A program made the position numbers and the translations under genes. Of a DNA stretch of 64,000 nt, positions 15,202 to 24,427 are shown in pieces. The notes below the pieces were generated by a model that did not search any database, was not told the origin of the DNA, and saw nothing but the letters and a program-made list of their open reading frames with translations. The number at the start of each line of letters is the position of its first letter. The stretch's first letter is position 1. Source of the DNA: an uncultured Lachnospiraceae bacterium (GTDB taxonomy: Bacteria > Bacillota > Clostridia > Lachnospirales > Lachnospiraceae); the NCBI GenBank assembly GCA_900546325.1, contig URCR01000003.1:1-64000 (forward strand). The letters run 5' to 3'.

Positions 15202-16416
15202 ATGAAAAGAGAATTGGAATTATATATTCATATCCCGTTTTGTATGAAAAAATGTGCATATTGTGATTTTTTGTCCGGTCCGGCTCCGAGGGAGACGATA
15301 GATCGCTATGTGACGGCGCTTACGGCAGAAATCAGGCAGTATCGAAAGTTGGCAGAGAATTATCGGGTTGCAACGATTTTTTTTGGAGGAGGAACACCAT
15401 CGATTTTATCGGGAGGTCAGATGAGAGAGATTTTTGATGCGCTTCGGGATGTATTTGACATCGAGGCGGATGCGGAAATTACGATGGAGGCGAATCCGGG
15501 TGCAGTCACAGAAGAAAATTTACTGGCATACAGGGCATGCGGGTTTAACCGGATCAGTTTCGGACTGCAGTCGGTCAATGATGAGGAACTGAAGCTGCTT
15601 GGGCGTGTACATACGATGCGACAGTTTGAAGAGAGTTATGATTTGGCAAGAAAAACAGGATTTCATAATATCAATATAGATTTGATCTCGGCAATCCCGG
15701 GGCAGACCGTCGCATCCTGGGAGCGCACACTGGATACCGTGATCCGGATGGAGCCGGAGCATATTTCCGCGTATAGTCTGATCATTGAGGAAGGGACACC
15801 GTTTTATGAAATGTACGGGGAGGCTGAGGAAAAAGAGCAGGATAGCCGGTGTGAGAAATGTTTTCCTGAGGACAGGGAACAGATGGATACAGGTAAGAAC
15901 TTCCCGAAACTTCCGGATGAGGAGGAAGAGCGCCGCATGTATGAAGTGACCGCAGAGAAGCTGGAAGCGGCAGGATATTTGCAGTATGAAGTCTCCAATT
16001 ATGCAAAGCCGGGGTATGCGTGCAGGCATAACAAGGGATACTGGCAGAGGATGGAGTATCTTGGAATCGGAACAGGGGCGGCATCTTTGATTGAAAACGA
16101 GCGGTATCAGCATATCTCGGATACGGATCTTTATATCCGGGCAGATGGAAATCTGGATCAGATCGAGGAGGAAAGAGAGAAGCTGGACTGGAATGCGCAG
16201 GTGGAGGAGACGATGTTTCTTGGCCTTCGGATGAAAGAGGGAGTAAGCAAGAAGAAGTTCAGGGAACGGTATCACAGAGAAATACAGGAAGTTTATGGAG
16301 AGGTATTGGAGAAACTGAAAGCAGAAGGATTGATTCGCGAAGAAGAAGAGCGGATCTTTCTGACGAAGAGGGGAAATGATCTGAGCAACTATGTACTTGC
16401 GCAGTTCTTATTATAA
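15202..16416 (+). CDS. hemW: Heme chaperone HemW (radical SAM)
   Basis: A 404-residue protein of the HemN/HemW family. CMKKCAYC (Cys14, Cys18, Cys21) binds the radical-SAM 4Fe-4S cluster, FGGGTPSIL is the SAM-binding GGE-like motif, and CRHNKGYW contains the HNxxYW heme-binding signature that distinguishes HemW from true coproporphyrinogen oxidase. It probably inserts heme into target proteins. A charged insert of about 35 residues between FYEMYGEAEE and LPDEEEERRMYE makes it slightly longer than usual. The ATG at 15202 was chosen over a much longer upstream frame because homology starts at MKRELELYIHIPF. It precedes hrcA, as often in Clostridia. Confidence 0.92.
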   Translation: MKRELELYIHIPFCMKKCAYCDFLSGPAPRETIDRYVTALTAEIRQYRKLAENYRVATIFFGGGTPSILSGGQMREIFDALRDVFDIEADAEITMEANPGAVTEENLLAYRACGFNRISFGLQSVNDEELKLLGRVHTMRQFEESYDLARKTGFHNINIDLISAIPGQTVASWERTLDTVIRMEPEHISAYSLIIEEGTPFYEMYGEAEEKEQDSRCEKCFPEDREQMDTGKNFPKLPDEEEERRMYEVTAEKLEAAGYLQYEVSNYAKPGYACRHNKGYWQRMEYLGIGTGAASLIENERYQHISDTDLYIRADGNLDQIEEEREKLDWNAQVEETMFLGLRMKEGVSKKKFRERYHREIQEVYGEVLEKLKAEGLIREEEERIFLTKRGNDLSNYVLAQFLL

Positions 16417-16450
16417 TCTATAAAAAATAGAAGCGATCAGAAAAGCAATC

Positions 16451-16491
16451 AAAAAATTTCCGGAATCAGAGAAAGGTTCCTGAAGTTTTTT
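16451..16491 (+). terminator. Terminator after hemW
   Basis: AAAAAATTTC-GGAA pairs with TTCC-GAAGTTTTTT around a loop of about 11 bases and ends in T runs. Confidence 0.75.
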
Positions 16492-16584
16492 AATTGTTTT
16501 TTTGGATTGAAAGCTTTAAAAAACGTACATAATCCCAATAGAAAATAGTTTTTTATAAAAAATATAAAAAATATCTAAACTAGG

Positions 16585-16613
16585 TTGACAAACGAAAAAC
16601 ATAGTGCTATCTT
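16585..16613 (+). promoter_or_regulatory. Heat-shock operon promoter
   Basis: TTGACA at 16585-16590 and TATCTT at 16608-16613, 17 bp apart. The CIRCE operator begins 16 bases further down, covering the transcription start. Confidence 0.85.
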
Positions 16614-16628
16614 AATAATCGTAAGGTG

Positions 16629-16655
16629 TTAGCACTCGTAAGAATGGAGTGCTAA
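16629..16655 (+). promoter_or_regulatory. CIRCE operator for HrcA
   Basis: TTAGCACTC, nine bases, GAGTGCTAA: a perfect CIRCE inverted repeat. HrcA, the product of the next gene, binds it and represses the operon until heat or unfolded protein releases it. Confidence 0.98.
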
Positions 16656-16679
16656 TAAAGAAAAACGAGGAGGTGTGAG

Positions 16680-17723
16680 ATGAAAGCAGATCATGGACTG
16701 GATGACCGGAAGCTTAAGATTTTGCAGACGATCATCAAGACATACTTAGAGACCGGAGAGCCGGTGGGATCCAGAACGATTTCCAAATATACGGATCTGA
16801 ATTTAAGTTCTGCGACGATCCGCAATGAGATGGCGGACCTGGAAGATCTGGGATATATCATACAGCCTCATACGTCGGCGGGAAGGATTCCTTCTGATAA
16901 GGGATATCGGTTATATGTCGATATGCTGATGGAGGAGAAGGAGCACGAGATCACTGATATGCAGGAGAAGATGCTTCAGAAGGCCGATAAGATGGAACAG
17001 CTTTTACAGCAGGCAGCGAGAGTGCTGGCGAACAGCACGAATTATGCGACGATGGTTTCCGCTCCTACTTATAATAGGAATAAGTTGAAGTTCATCCAGC
17101 TTTCGCAGGTGGATGCCAATCAGATCATCGCAGTGATCGTCATGGAAGGCAACATTATTAAGAATAAGATCGTGACGGTCGCGGAACCGCTTGACAATGA
17201 GACGATGCTGAAGCTGAATATGCTGCTGAATACGAATCTCAATGGAATTGCAGTCGAGGATATCAATCTTGGCATGATTGCCAGACTGAAGGAACAGGCA
17301 GGAATTCACAGCGGTGTGATCAGCGATGTGCTCGATGCGGTGGCAAATACGATCCAGCTTGATAATGACCTTGAGATTTATACAAGCGGTGCAACGAACA
17401 TTTTCAAATATCCGGAGCTGAGTGACAAGCAGAGTGCACAGGAGATCATCAGTGCTTTTGAAGAGAAGCAGCAGCTGGCAGAGCTTGTGACACAGACGCT
17501 GGCAAGTGACGAGAGCAAGGGGATTCAGGTCTATATCGGAAGTGAGACACCGGTACAGACGATGAAGGACTGCAGTGTTGTGACGGCGACTTACGAGCTT
17601 GGCCAGGGCATGCAGGGGACGGTTGGAATCATCGGTCCGAAGCGGATGGATTATGAGAATGTCATGAAGACATTAAAGACGTTGATGGTAGAACTGGATG
17701 CGATATTTCATAAAAAATCATAA
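16680..17723 (+). CDS. hrcA: Heat-inducible repressor HrcA
   Basis: A 347-residue repressor: N-terminal winged helix (about 1-75, VGSRTISKYTDLNLSSATIRNEMADLEDLG, then HTSAGRIPSDKGYRLYV) and a GAF-like dimerisation domain. It represses class I heat-shock genes through the CIRCE element 25 bases upstream and so controls its own operon. GAGGAGGTG lies before the ATG. It is first in hrcA-grpE-dnaK-dnaJ, 17 bases before grpE. Length is normal for the family. Confidence 0.97.
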   Translation: MKADHGLDDRKLKILQTIIKTYLETGEPVGSRTISKYTDLNLSSATIRNEMADLEDLGYIIQPHTSAGRIPSDKGYRLYVDMLMEEKEHEITDMQEKMLQKADKMEQLLQQAARVLANSTNYATMVSAPTYNRNKLKFIQLSQVDANQIIAVIVMEGNIIKNKIVTVAEPLDNETMLKLNMLLNTNLNGIAVEDINLGMIARLKEQAGIHSGVISDVLDAVANTIQLDNDLEIYTSGATNIFKYPELSDKQSAQEIISAFEEKQQLAELVTQTLASDESKGIQVYIGSETPVQTMKDCSVVTATYELGQGMQGTVGIIGPKRMDYENVMKTLKTLMVELDAIFHKKS

Positions 17724-17740
17724 GAAAGGTGGTACGACCA

Positions 17741-18415
17741 TTGGATAAGAAGATGACACAGGAAGAAATGGTAAAAGAGGCCGTAGAGGAAGCAAAGAAA
17801 GCGGCAGAGGAACAGGATACCGTTCAGGAAGAAGTGACAGAAGATACAGTTGCTGCTGAGAAGGAAACTCCAGAAGACACTGACGGCGAAGCGCAGGCAG
17901 AGGAAGCTTCTGAGGAGACAGCAGAAGAAAGTTCCGAGAAGGGAGCAAAAGGACTGTTTAAGAGAAAGCCGAAGAAAGATAAAAAGGATGAGCAGATCGA
18001 AGAATTAAAAGATAAGCTCACAAGGCAGATGGCAGAATTTGACAACTTCCGCAAGCGTACAGAGAAAGAAAAATCAGCGATGTACGAGATCGGAGCAAAG
18101 GATATTATCGAGAAGATCCTTCCGGTGGTAGACAATTTTGAGAGAGGCCTCGGGGCTGTCACAGAAGAACAGAGAGAAGACTCTTTCGTTGCCGGTATGG
18201 AGATGATCTACAAACAGATCATGACAACACTGGATACTGTCGGAGTCAAGGCGATTGAGGCAGTCGGAAATGAGTTCAATCCGGATTTCCATAACGCAGT
18301 GATGCACATTGAAGACGAAGAAGTCGGAGAGAATATCATTGTAGAAGAGTTCCAGAAGGGATACACATACAGAGATACTGTGGTAAGACACAGCATGGTA
18401 AAAGTAGCAAATTAA
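17741..18415 (+). CDS. grpE: Nucleotide exchange factor GrpE
   Basis: A 224-residue DnaK cochaperone. Residues about 1-85 form a long acidic, low-complexity tail with a short basic stretch, about 85-135 form the coiled-coil dimer (QIEELKDKLTRQMAEFDNFRKRTEKEK), and the C-terminal beta-domain contains NPDFHNAVMHIED and GYTYRDTVVRHSMVKVAN. It releases ADP from DnaK. TTG at 17741 is preferred because GAAAGGTGG lies eight bases upstream; ATG at 17753 is the alternative. Second gene of the CIRCE-controlled operon. Confidence 0.95.
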   Translation: MDKKMTQEEMVKEAVEEAKKAAEEQDTVQEEVTEDTVAAEKETPEDTDGEAQAEEASEETAEESSEKGAKGLFKRKPKKDKKDEQIEELKDKLTRQMAEFDNFRKRTEKEKSAMYEIGAKDIIEKILPVVDNFERGLGAVTEEQREDSFVAGMEMIYKQIMTTLDTVGVKAIEAVGNEFNPDFHNAVMHIEDEEVGENIIVEEFQKGYTYRDTVVRHSMVKVAN

Positions 18416-18421
18416 AAATTC

Positions 18422-18452
18422 ATTTAAAATGCATAAAGCGTTTTAAATTTTA
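18422..18452 (+). other. Hairpin between grpE and dnaK
   Basis: ATTTAAAATGC and GCGTTTTAAAT pair around a five-base loop, followed by TTTAT. It may be a weak terminator or processing site that sets the grpE:dnaK ratio. Confidence 0.5.
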
Positions 18453-18505
18453 TCAACAATAGATAGAGTAAATAAACTTAGTATAAAATATAGGAGGATT
18501 TCATC

Positions 18506-20374
18506 ATGGGAAAAATCATTGGAATTGACTTAGGAACAACAAATAGCTGTGTAGCTGTTATGGAAGGTGGACAGCCGACAGTCATCGCAAATACAGAAGG
18601 AGCAAGAACAACACCGTCTGTTGTTGCTTTCACAAAGACAGGAGAGCGTCTCGTAGGAGAACCTGCAAAACGTCAGGCAGTTACAAATGCTGATAAGACA
18701 ATCTCTTCTATCAAGAGACATATGGGTACAGATTACAGAGTAACGATCGATGACAAGAAATATTCTCCACAGGAAATTTCTGCAATGGTACTTCAGAAAC
18801 TGAAAGCAGACGCAGAAGGATATCTTGGAGAGAAAGTAACAGAGGCTGTTATCACAGTTCCGGCTTACTTCAACGATGCTCAGCGTCAGGCAACAAAAGA
18901 TGCCGGTAAGATCGCTGGTCTTGATGTAAAACGTATCATCAACGAGCCAACAGCAGCAGCACTCGCTTATGGACTTGACAACGAAAAAGAGCAGAAGATC
19001 ATGGTATACGACTTAGGTGGAGGTACTTTCGACGTATCTATCATCGAGATCGGTGACGGAGTCATCGAAGTATTATCAACAGCAGGTGACAACAAACTTG
19101 GTGGAGATGACTTTGACCAGAAGATCACAGATTACATGTTAGAAGAATTCAAACGTGCAGAAGGAATCGACTTATCCACAGATAAGATGGCACTTCAGAG
19201 ATTAAAAGAAGCAGCAGAGAAAGCGAAAAAAGAACTTTCTTCCGCAACAACAACAAATATCAATCTGCCATTCATCACAGCAAATGCAGAAGGTCCAAAA
19301 CACTTTGATATGAACCTTACAAGAGCAAAATTTGATGAACTGACACATGACCTTGTAGAAAGAACAGCAGAGCCTGTAACAAGAGCATTATCTGATGCAG
19401 GAATCTCAGCTTCTGAGCTTGGAAAAGTATTATTAGTAGGTGGATCTACACGTATCCCGGCGGTACAGGAAAAAGTACAGAAATTAACAGGACATGAGCC
19501 ATCCAAATCATTAAACCCAGACGAATGTGTTGCATTAGGAGCATCTGTTCAGGGTGGTAAATTAGCAGGAGACGCAGGTGCAGGCGACATCTTATTACTG
19601 GATGTAACTCCACTTTCATTATCTATCGAGACAATGGGTGGTATCGCTACAAGACTGATCGAGAGAAATACAACAATTCCGACAAAGAAGAGCCAGGTAT
19701 TCTCTACAGCAGCAGATAACCAGTCAGCAGTAGACATCAATGTTGTTCAGGGTGAAAGACAGTTCGCAAGAGACAACAAGTCTCTCGGACAGTTCAGACT
19801 TGACGGAATCGCTCCGGCTCCACGTGGAATCCCGCAGATCGAAGTAACATTCGATATCGATGCAAACGGTATTGTAAATGTTTCTGCAAAAGATTTAGGA
19901 ACAGGAAAAGAACAGCACATTACGATCACAGCCGGATCTAACATGTCAGACAGTGAAATCGACAAAGCTGTAAAAGAAGCTGCTGAATTTGAGGCACAGG
20001 ATAAGAAGCGAAAAGAAGCAATCGACGCAAGAAATGATGCAGATGCAATGATCTTCCAGACAGAGAAAGCACTTGGAGAGGTCGGAGACAAGATCGATGC
20101 AAATGAAAAGGCAGCAGTAGAAGCTGATATTCAGGCATTAAAAGATGTTCTTGCAAAATCTACACCGGAAAGCATGACAGATGCACAGGTAGAAGAGATC
20201 AAAGCAGGAAAAGAAAAATTAATGACAAGCGCACAGCAGTTATTTACAAAGATGTACGAACAGGCAGGGGCAGCAGCTGGAGCACAGCAGGCAGGACCGA
20301 CACCGGAAGCAGGACCGGCACCAGAAGGATTTAACGGTGACGATGTAGTAGACGGAGACTACAAAGAAGTATAA
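18506..20374 (+). CDS. dnaK: Chaperone DnaK (Hsp70)
   Basis: A 622-residue Hsp70: ATPase domain with GIDLGTTNSCVAVMEGG at the start, VYDLGGGTFDVSI and LLVGGSTRIPAVQ; substrate-binding domain after the linker DILLLDVTPLSLSIE; C-terminal helical lid with an Ala/Gly/Pro-rich tail ending GDDVVDGDYKEV. It folds and protects proteins with DnaJ and GrpE. AGGAGG precedes the ATG. Codon use is strongly biased, as expected for a very highly expressed gene. Third gene of the heat-shock operon. Confidence 0.99.
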   Translation: MGKIIGIDLGTTNSCVAVMEGGQPTVIANTEGARTTPSVVAFTKTGERLVGEPAKRQAVTNADKTISSIKRHMGTDYRVTIDDKKYSPQEISAMVLQKLKADAEGYLGEKVTEAVITVPAYFNDAQRQATKDAGKIAGLDVKRIINEPTAAALAYGLDNEKEQKIMVYDLGGGTFDVSIIEIGDGVIEVLSTAGDNKLGGDDFDQKITDYMLEEFKRAEGIDLSTDKMALQRLKEAAEKAKKELSSATTTNINLPFITANAEGPKHFDMNLTRAKFDELTHDLVERTAEPVTRALSDAGISASELGKVLLVGGSTRIPAVQEKVQKLTGHEPSKSLNPDECVALGASVQGGKLAGDAGAGDILLLDVTPLSLSIETMGGIATRLIERNTTIPTKKSQVFSTAADNQSAVDINVVQGERQFARDNKSLGQFRLDGIAPAPRGIPQIEVTFDIDANGIVNVSAKDLGTGKEQHITITAGSNMSDSEIDKAVKEAAEFEAQDKKRKEAIDARNDADAMIFQTEKALGEVGDKIDANEKAAVEADIQALKDVLAKSTPESMTDAQVEEIKAGKEKLMTSAQQLFTKMYEQAGAAAGAQQAGPTPEAGPAPEGFNGDDVVDGDYKEV

Positions 20375-20404
20375 TAAGACCAGATAAGTGCATTACCTGC
20401 ACGG

Positions 20405-20457
20405 ATTCTGCGGGATCTGAGGATTCACGAACAGTGGGAAATCAGGTTTCGCAGAAT
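20405..20457 (+). other. Hairpin between dnaK and dnaJ
   Basis: ATTCTGCG (20405-20412) pairs with CGCAGAAT (20450-20457), and inner GATCTGA/TCAG blocks can extend the structure. No T run follows. It probably acts as an mRNA stability or processing element. Confidence 0.5.
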
Positions 20458-20486
20458 TTCCTTATGAAATGAAAGGTAGAAGAACG

Positions 20487-21698
20487 ATGGCTGAAACAAA
20501 AAGAGATTATTATGAAGTGCTCGGAGTAGACAAAAATGCAGATGATGCGGCATTAAAGAAAGCCTACCGTGCACTTGCAAAAAAATATCATCCGGATATG
20601 AATCCGGGAGATGCGGAGGCCGAGAAAAAATTCAAAGAGGCTTCTGAGGCATACGCAGTACTTAGTGATGCCGAGAAACGGCGCAAATATGACCAGTTTG
20701 GACACGCGGCATTTGAAAATGGCGGCGGTGGAGGAGCCGGCGGATTTGGCGGCTTTGATTTTAATGGCGCAGATTTCGGGGATATTTTCGGAGATATTTT
20801 CGGAGATCTGTTTGGCGGCGGCCGCAGAAGCGGGCGTGCAGGCAATGGACCGATGAAAGGAATGAATATCCGCAAAGGAGTTCGGATCACGTTTGAAGAG
20901 GCGATCAGAGGATGCGAGAAGGAATTGGATCTTGTGATCAAGGATCCATGTCCGAAGTGCAGCGGAACCGGGGCAAAACCGGGAACCAGTCCGGAGACTT
21001 GTTCAAAATGTGGCGGAAAGGGCCAGGTTGTATACACTTCCCAGTCGTTTTTCGGAACAGTTCAGAATGTGCAGACTTGTCCGGACTGTGGCGGAACCGG
21101 CAAGATCATAAGAGAAAAATGCCCGGATTGTGCGGGAACCGGATATGTGTCAAACCGCAAGAAGATCCAGGTATCCATTCCGGCAGGAATCGATAACGGA
21201 CAGAGCATCCGCATCCGTGACAAAGGAGAACCGGGAACAAATGGAGGTCCGAGAGGAGATCTTCTGGTAGAGGTGACGGTATCAAGACATCCGATTTTTG
21301 CGCGTCAGGATATGAACATTTTCTCAACTGCTCCGATTACTTTCGCACAGGCGGCACTCGGCGGCGATGTGCGGATCAGTACCGTTGACGGCGATGTGAT
21401 CTACAATGTAAAACCGGGAACGAAGACGGATACAAAAGTGCGCTTAAGAGGAAAGGGCGTTCCGTCTCTTCGCAACAAACAAGTTCGCGGAGATCATTAT
21501 GTTACCCTTGTGATCCAGACACCGGAGAAATTAAGTGCAGAGGCAAAAGAAGCGCTTAGAAGATTTGACGAGCTGACCGGTAATTCCTTACATCAGGAAG
21601 AAGGAACCGTTGAAAAAGCGGAGAAAAAGGCAAAACCGAAGAAAAAAGGATTTATGGATAAGCTGAAAGAATCTTTTGAAGAACAGTCAGATAAATAA
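20487..21698 (+). CDS. dnaJ: Chaperone DnaJ (Hsp40)
   Basis: A 403-residue type I DnaJ: J domain with the HPD motif (KKYHPDMNPGD), Gly/Phe-rich linker, four CxxCxGxG zinc repeats (CPKCSGTG, CSKCGGKG, CPDCGGTG, CPDCAGTG) and the C-terminal substrate-binding domain. It delivers clients to DnaK and stimulates its ATPase. ATG at 20487 (MAETKRDYYEVLG) follows GAAAGGTAG. The Lys-rich tail after the dimerisation domain (KKAKPKKKGFMDKLKE) is an ordinary variation. Confidence 0.98.
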   Translation: MAETKRDYYEVLGVDKNADDAALKKAYRALAKKYHPDMNPGDAEAEKKFKEASEAYAVLSDAEKRRKYDQFGHAAFENGGGGGAGGFGGFDFNGADFGDIFGDIFGDLFGGGRRSGRAGNGPMKGMNIRKGVRITFEEAIRGCEKELDLVIKDPCPKCSGTGAKPGTSPETCSKCGGKGQVVYTSQSFFGTVQNVQTCPDCGGTGKIIREKCPDCAGTGYVSNRKKIQVSIPAGIDNGQSIRIRDKGEPGTNGGPRGDLLVEVTVSRHPIFARQDMNIFSTAPITFAQAALGGDVRISTVDGDVIYNVKPGTKTDTKVRLRGKGVPSLRNKQVRGDHYVTLVIQTPEKLSAEAKEALRRFDELTGNSLHQEEGTVEKAEKKAKPKKKGFMDKLKESFEEQSDK

Positions 21699-21720
21699 GT
21701 GTCTCACTTCATAAAAATGG

Positions 21721-21769
21721 AAAAAGCAGGACAGACAGAGAGGAAACTCTTTGTGCAGTCCTGCTTTTT
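21721..21769 (+). terminator. Terminator of the heat-shock operon
   Basis: AAAAAGCAGGAC pairs with GTCCTGCTTTTT (12 bp) around a 25-base loop, ending in a T run. A-rich on the left, so it may also work on the other strand. Confidence 0.9.
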
Positions 21770-21824
21770 GACTGTTCTGGAAATTGCTTTGTGACAGTTA
21801 TGCCTGCTTGTAAGAGGAAGGAAA

Positions 21825-21983
21825 ATGAGGAGGAATATAGAAATTGTCCATTTTCATATAGTGAACATAGCGGAAGATATCTGCAAAATGCCGTGGGGTG
21901 TCGAAAATTTTTTGGATGCGCCGGAGAAAGGCAGAGAGGTTCCGGGAAAGGGGCAGAAAAAATGCGTAAAAAGTTTTTCTTAA
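21825..21983 (+). CDS. Possible small protein overlapping feoA
   Basis: A 52-residue frame starting MRRNIEIVHFHIVNIAED and containing ICKMPWGVENFLDAPEKG. AGAGGAAGG precedes its ATG closely, and it ends 22 bases inside feoA, suggesting translational coupling. The first 35 residues look protein-like; the end (KGQKKCVKSFS) is only feoA leader read in another frame. I do not recognise the family. It could be a leader peptide of the iron operon. Confidence 0.35.
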   Translation: MRRNIEIVHFHIVNIAEDICKMPWGVENFLDAPEKGREVPGKGQKKCVKSFS

Positions 21984-22219
21984 ATGAATTAGAGCAGAAT
22001 CAGACAGGGGAAGTCAGCAAAATTTTATCAGAACCGGAAATGAAGAGACGTTTTCATGACATTGGTCTGATCTGTGGTACGAAGGTGACTTGTGTCGGGA
22101 GAGGGCCGTTTGGAGATCCGAAGGCGTATGAAATCCGGGGTGCAGTCGTTGCAATCCGAAACAGTGATGCAAAGCAGATAGAAATCTGGTCAGAAAAATT
22201 TCCGGAGAAGGGTGTGTAA
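21962..22219 (+). CDS. feoA: Ferrous iron transport accessory protein FeoA
   Basis: An 85-residue SH3-like FeoA protein (LNELEQNQTGEVSKI, RRFHDIGLICGTKVTCVGRGPFGDPKAYEIRGAVVAIR). It is a cytosolic partner thought to help FeoB. ATG at 21962 follows GAAAGGGG; the long upstream extension in this frame has no homology. feoB begins five bases after its stop, with the weak ribosome site in the overlap, indicating coupled translation. Confidence 0.9.
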   Translation: MRKKFFLNELEQNQTGEVSKILSEPEMKRRFHDIGLICGTKVTCVGRGPFGDPKAYEIRGAVVAIRNSDAKQIEIWSEKFPEKGV

Positions 22220-22224
22220 GGCGG

Positions 22225-24348
22225 ATGGCAAAGCGAAGAGAAATGACGATTGCACTGGCAGGAAATCCGAATGTAGGAAAAAGTACATTGTTTAACGAAC
22301 TGACCGGGTTGCATCAGCATACCGGAAACTGGACCGGAAAGACGGTAAGCAACGCAAAAGGGTATTGTGAGCGGGATGGAGTGCTGTATACGTTTGTGGA
22401 TGTACCCGGCTGTTATTCTCTGATGGTGCGATCTCCGGAAGAGGAGGCGGCAAGGGATTATATCTGTTTTCAGTTTCCGGATGCGGTGATCGTCGTCTGC
22501 GACGGAACATGTCTGGAACGGAATCTTAATCTTGTGTTACAGATCATGGAAGCTGCGGATCATGTGATCCTATGTATCAATCTGATGGATGAGGCAGAGA
22601 AAAAAGGAATTTCCATTGATTTTGCAGCATTGGAAAAATTGCTGCATATCCCGGTGATCGGGATGACGGCGAGAAGTGGAAGAGGGATGGAAGAACTTTT
22701 TGAGGTGTTAGGAAGATTTGCAGAAGGGACAGGAGAAAACGATGCAAAGGAAGAGACATCCCCGGAAAATGACAGAGAACAGGATTTTGGGCAAATTCAG
22801 TATCCGGAAGTGATCGAGCAGGAGATCAGCTGCCTGCTCCCGGTGGTAAGAAAAGTGACGAAGGGATGTCTGAGAGAGCGGTGGGTGTCGGCGCGGCTCA
22901 TTGACCAGGATGCAGGGCTGTGTCAGGCGATCATGGATTGCCTGAACCTGGAGCTTTCAGAAGGAATCCGTCTGAAAAAGGCGGGCATGCAGGCGGAAAA
23001 ACATATGGAGGCAACCGGGCAGACGTTGGAGGATACGAGAGAGCAGATGGCGGAAGTGTTTGTCAGAAAGGCGGAGAAGATTGCTGAGAAAGTAGTAAGG
23101 GCAGAGGAGAACACAAGCAAGAAGAGACGGCAAATGGCAGATCGGATCTTGACAAGTAAGCTGACTGGATTTCCGGTTATGATCTTACTGCTCCTGGTGA
23201 TCTTCTGGCTGACGATCAAGGGAGCTAATTATCCATCGGAAGTGCTAAGCGACTTCTTTGGTGCGATAGAAGGCTATCTGCTGGAATGGTGTCAGCGAGG
23301 AAGGATACCGGCTGTCATCTATGAGCCGCTGCTTTTTGGGGTGTACCGGGTGACGACGTGGGTTGTTTCTGTCATGCTGCCTCCGATGGCGATTTTTTTC
23401 CCGATGTTTACTATACTGGAAGATCTTGGATACCTGCCGAGGATCGCATTCAATCTGGATAAATGTTTTCACTGCTGCCATGCCTGCGGAAAACAGGCAT
23501 TGACGATGTGTATGGGATTTGGATGCAATGCGGTCGGTGTCTCCGGCTGTAAAATCATTTCTTCCGGAAGAGAACGGCTGATCGCGATGCTGACCAACTG
23601 TTTTGTCCCTTGCAATGGCAGGTTTCCGACAATTCTTGTGATCCTGACGATTTTCTTTGCGGGAAATCAGGCGGTTTCCGACTGGAAACTGGCACTGCTT
23701 CTGACAGGTGTGATCACACTTGGAATCGGAATGACATTTCTTGTATCGAAAATCCTGTCGGGGACGATTCTGAGAGGGGAACCTTCGACGTTTCTTTTGG
23801 AACTGCCGCCGTACCGCATGCCGCAGATTGGGAAAGTGATCGTCCGCTCAGTGCTGGATCGGACCTTGTTTGTCTTAGGAAGGGCGATCATCTCTGCAGC
23901 TCCGGCTGGACTTTTGATCTGGTGTGCGGCAAATATTACAGTCGGTGATCAGACGATTCTGATGCGCTGCGCCGGAGTTTTGGATCCGCTCGGACAGTTT
24001 ATGGGCATGGACGGTGTGATCCTGCTCGCATTTCTTTTGGGATTTCCGGCCAATGAGATTGTACTGCCGCTGATCTTTATGGGGTATCTGTCTCTTGGAA
24101 ATCTGACGGAATTTACGGACCTTCAGACAATGTCACAGGTTTTATATACGAACGGATGGACACAGGTGACTGCGATCAGTGTGATTTTGTTTTCCTTGAT
24201 GCACTGGCCGTGTGCGACCACCTGCCTTACGATTTACAAAGAGACAAAAAGTAAGAAGTGGACTTTGGCGGCTATATTGATTCCGACCTTTGCCGGAATA
24301 CTCTGCTGTGCGCTGTTTTCACAGATCGCGAATTTTGTATTGCGGTAA
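22225..24348 (+). CDS. feoB: Ferrous iron transporter FeoB
   Basis: A 707-residue membrane protein importing Fe(II). The N-terminal G domain shows G1 GNPNVGKS (13-20), G2 HTGNWTGKTV, G3 DVPG and G4 NLMD; a helical spacer of about 130 charged residues (220-310) follows, then two Gate-type membrane halves (FNLDKCFHCCHACGKQALTMCMGFGCNAVG, NCFVPCNGRFPTILVI). The first Gate region is unusually cysteine-rich (CFHCCHACGKQ). Co-transcribed with feoA; no ferric-uptake-regulator box was identified with confidence. Confidence 0.95.
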   Translation: MAKRREMTIALAGNPNVGKSTLFNELTGLHQHTGNWTGKTVSNAKGYCERDGVLYTFVDVPGCYSLMVRSPEEEAARDYICFQFPDAVIVVCDGTCLERNLNLVLQIMEAADHVILCINLMDEAEKKGISIDFAALEKLLHIPVIGMTARSGRGMEELFEVLGRFAEGTGENDAKEETSPENDREQDFGQIQYPEVIEQEISCLLPVVRKVTKGCLRERWVSARLIDQDAGLCQAIMDCLNLELSEGIRLKKAGMQAEKHMEATGQTLEDTREQMAEVFVRKAEKIAEKVVRAEENTSKKRRQMADRILTSKLTGFPVMILLLLVIFWLTIKGANYPSEVLSDFFGAIEGYLLEWCQRGRIPAVIYEPLLFGVYRVTTWVVSVMLPPMAIFFPMFTILEDLGYLPRIAFNLDKCFHCCHACGKQALTMCMGFGCNAVGVSGCKIISSGRERLIAMLTNCFVPCNGRFPTILVILTIFFAGNQAVSDWKLALLLTGVITLGIGMTFLVSKILSGTILRGEPSTFLLELPPYRMPQIGKVIVRSVLDRTLFVLGRAIISAAPAGLLIWCAANITVGDQTILMRCAGVLDPLGQFMGMDGVILLAFLLGFPANEIVLPLIFMGYLSLGNLTEFTDLQTMSQVLYTNGWTQVTAISVILFSLMHWPCATTCLTIYKETKSKKWTLAAILIPTFAGILCCALFSQIANFVLR

Positions 24349-24368
24349 ATGCAAAGAAGCTATATAAT
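24340..24368 (+). promoter_or_regulatory. Promoter of lgt
   Basis: TTGCGG (24340-24345, overlapping the feoB stop) and TATAAT (24363-24368) with a 17-bp spacer. Confidence 0.6.
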
Positions 24369-24427
24369 AGCAGACAGAGGTGCGCAGGCGTAAAAGACAA
24401 AAAAAGAACGATTAGAAAGGGAAAAAG

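Noticed and set aside
20588..21037. 149-residue Pro-rich minus-strand frame opposite dnaJ
   Set aside because: It mirrors the Gly-rich region of DnaJ and is a composition artefact.
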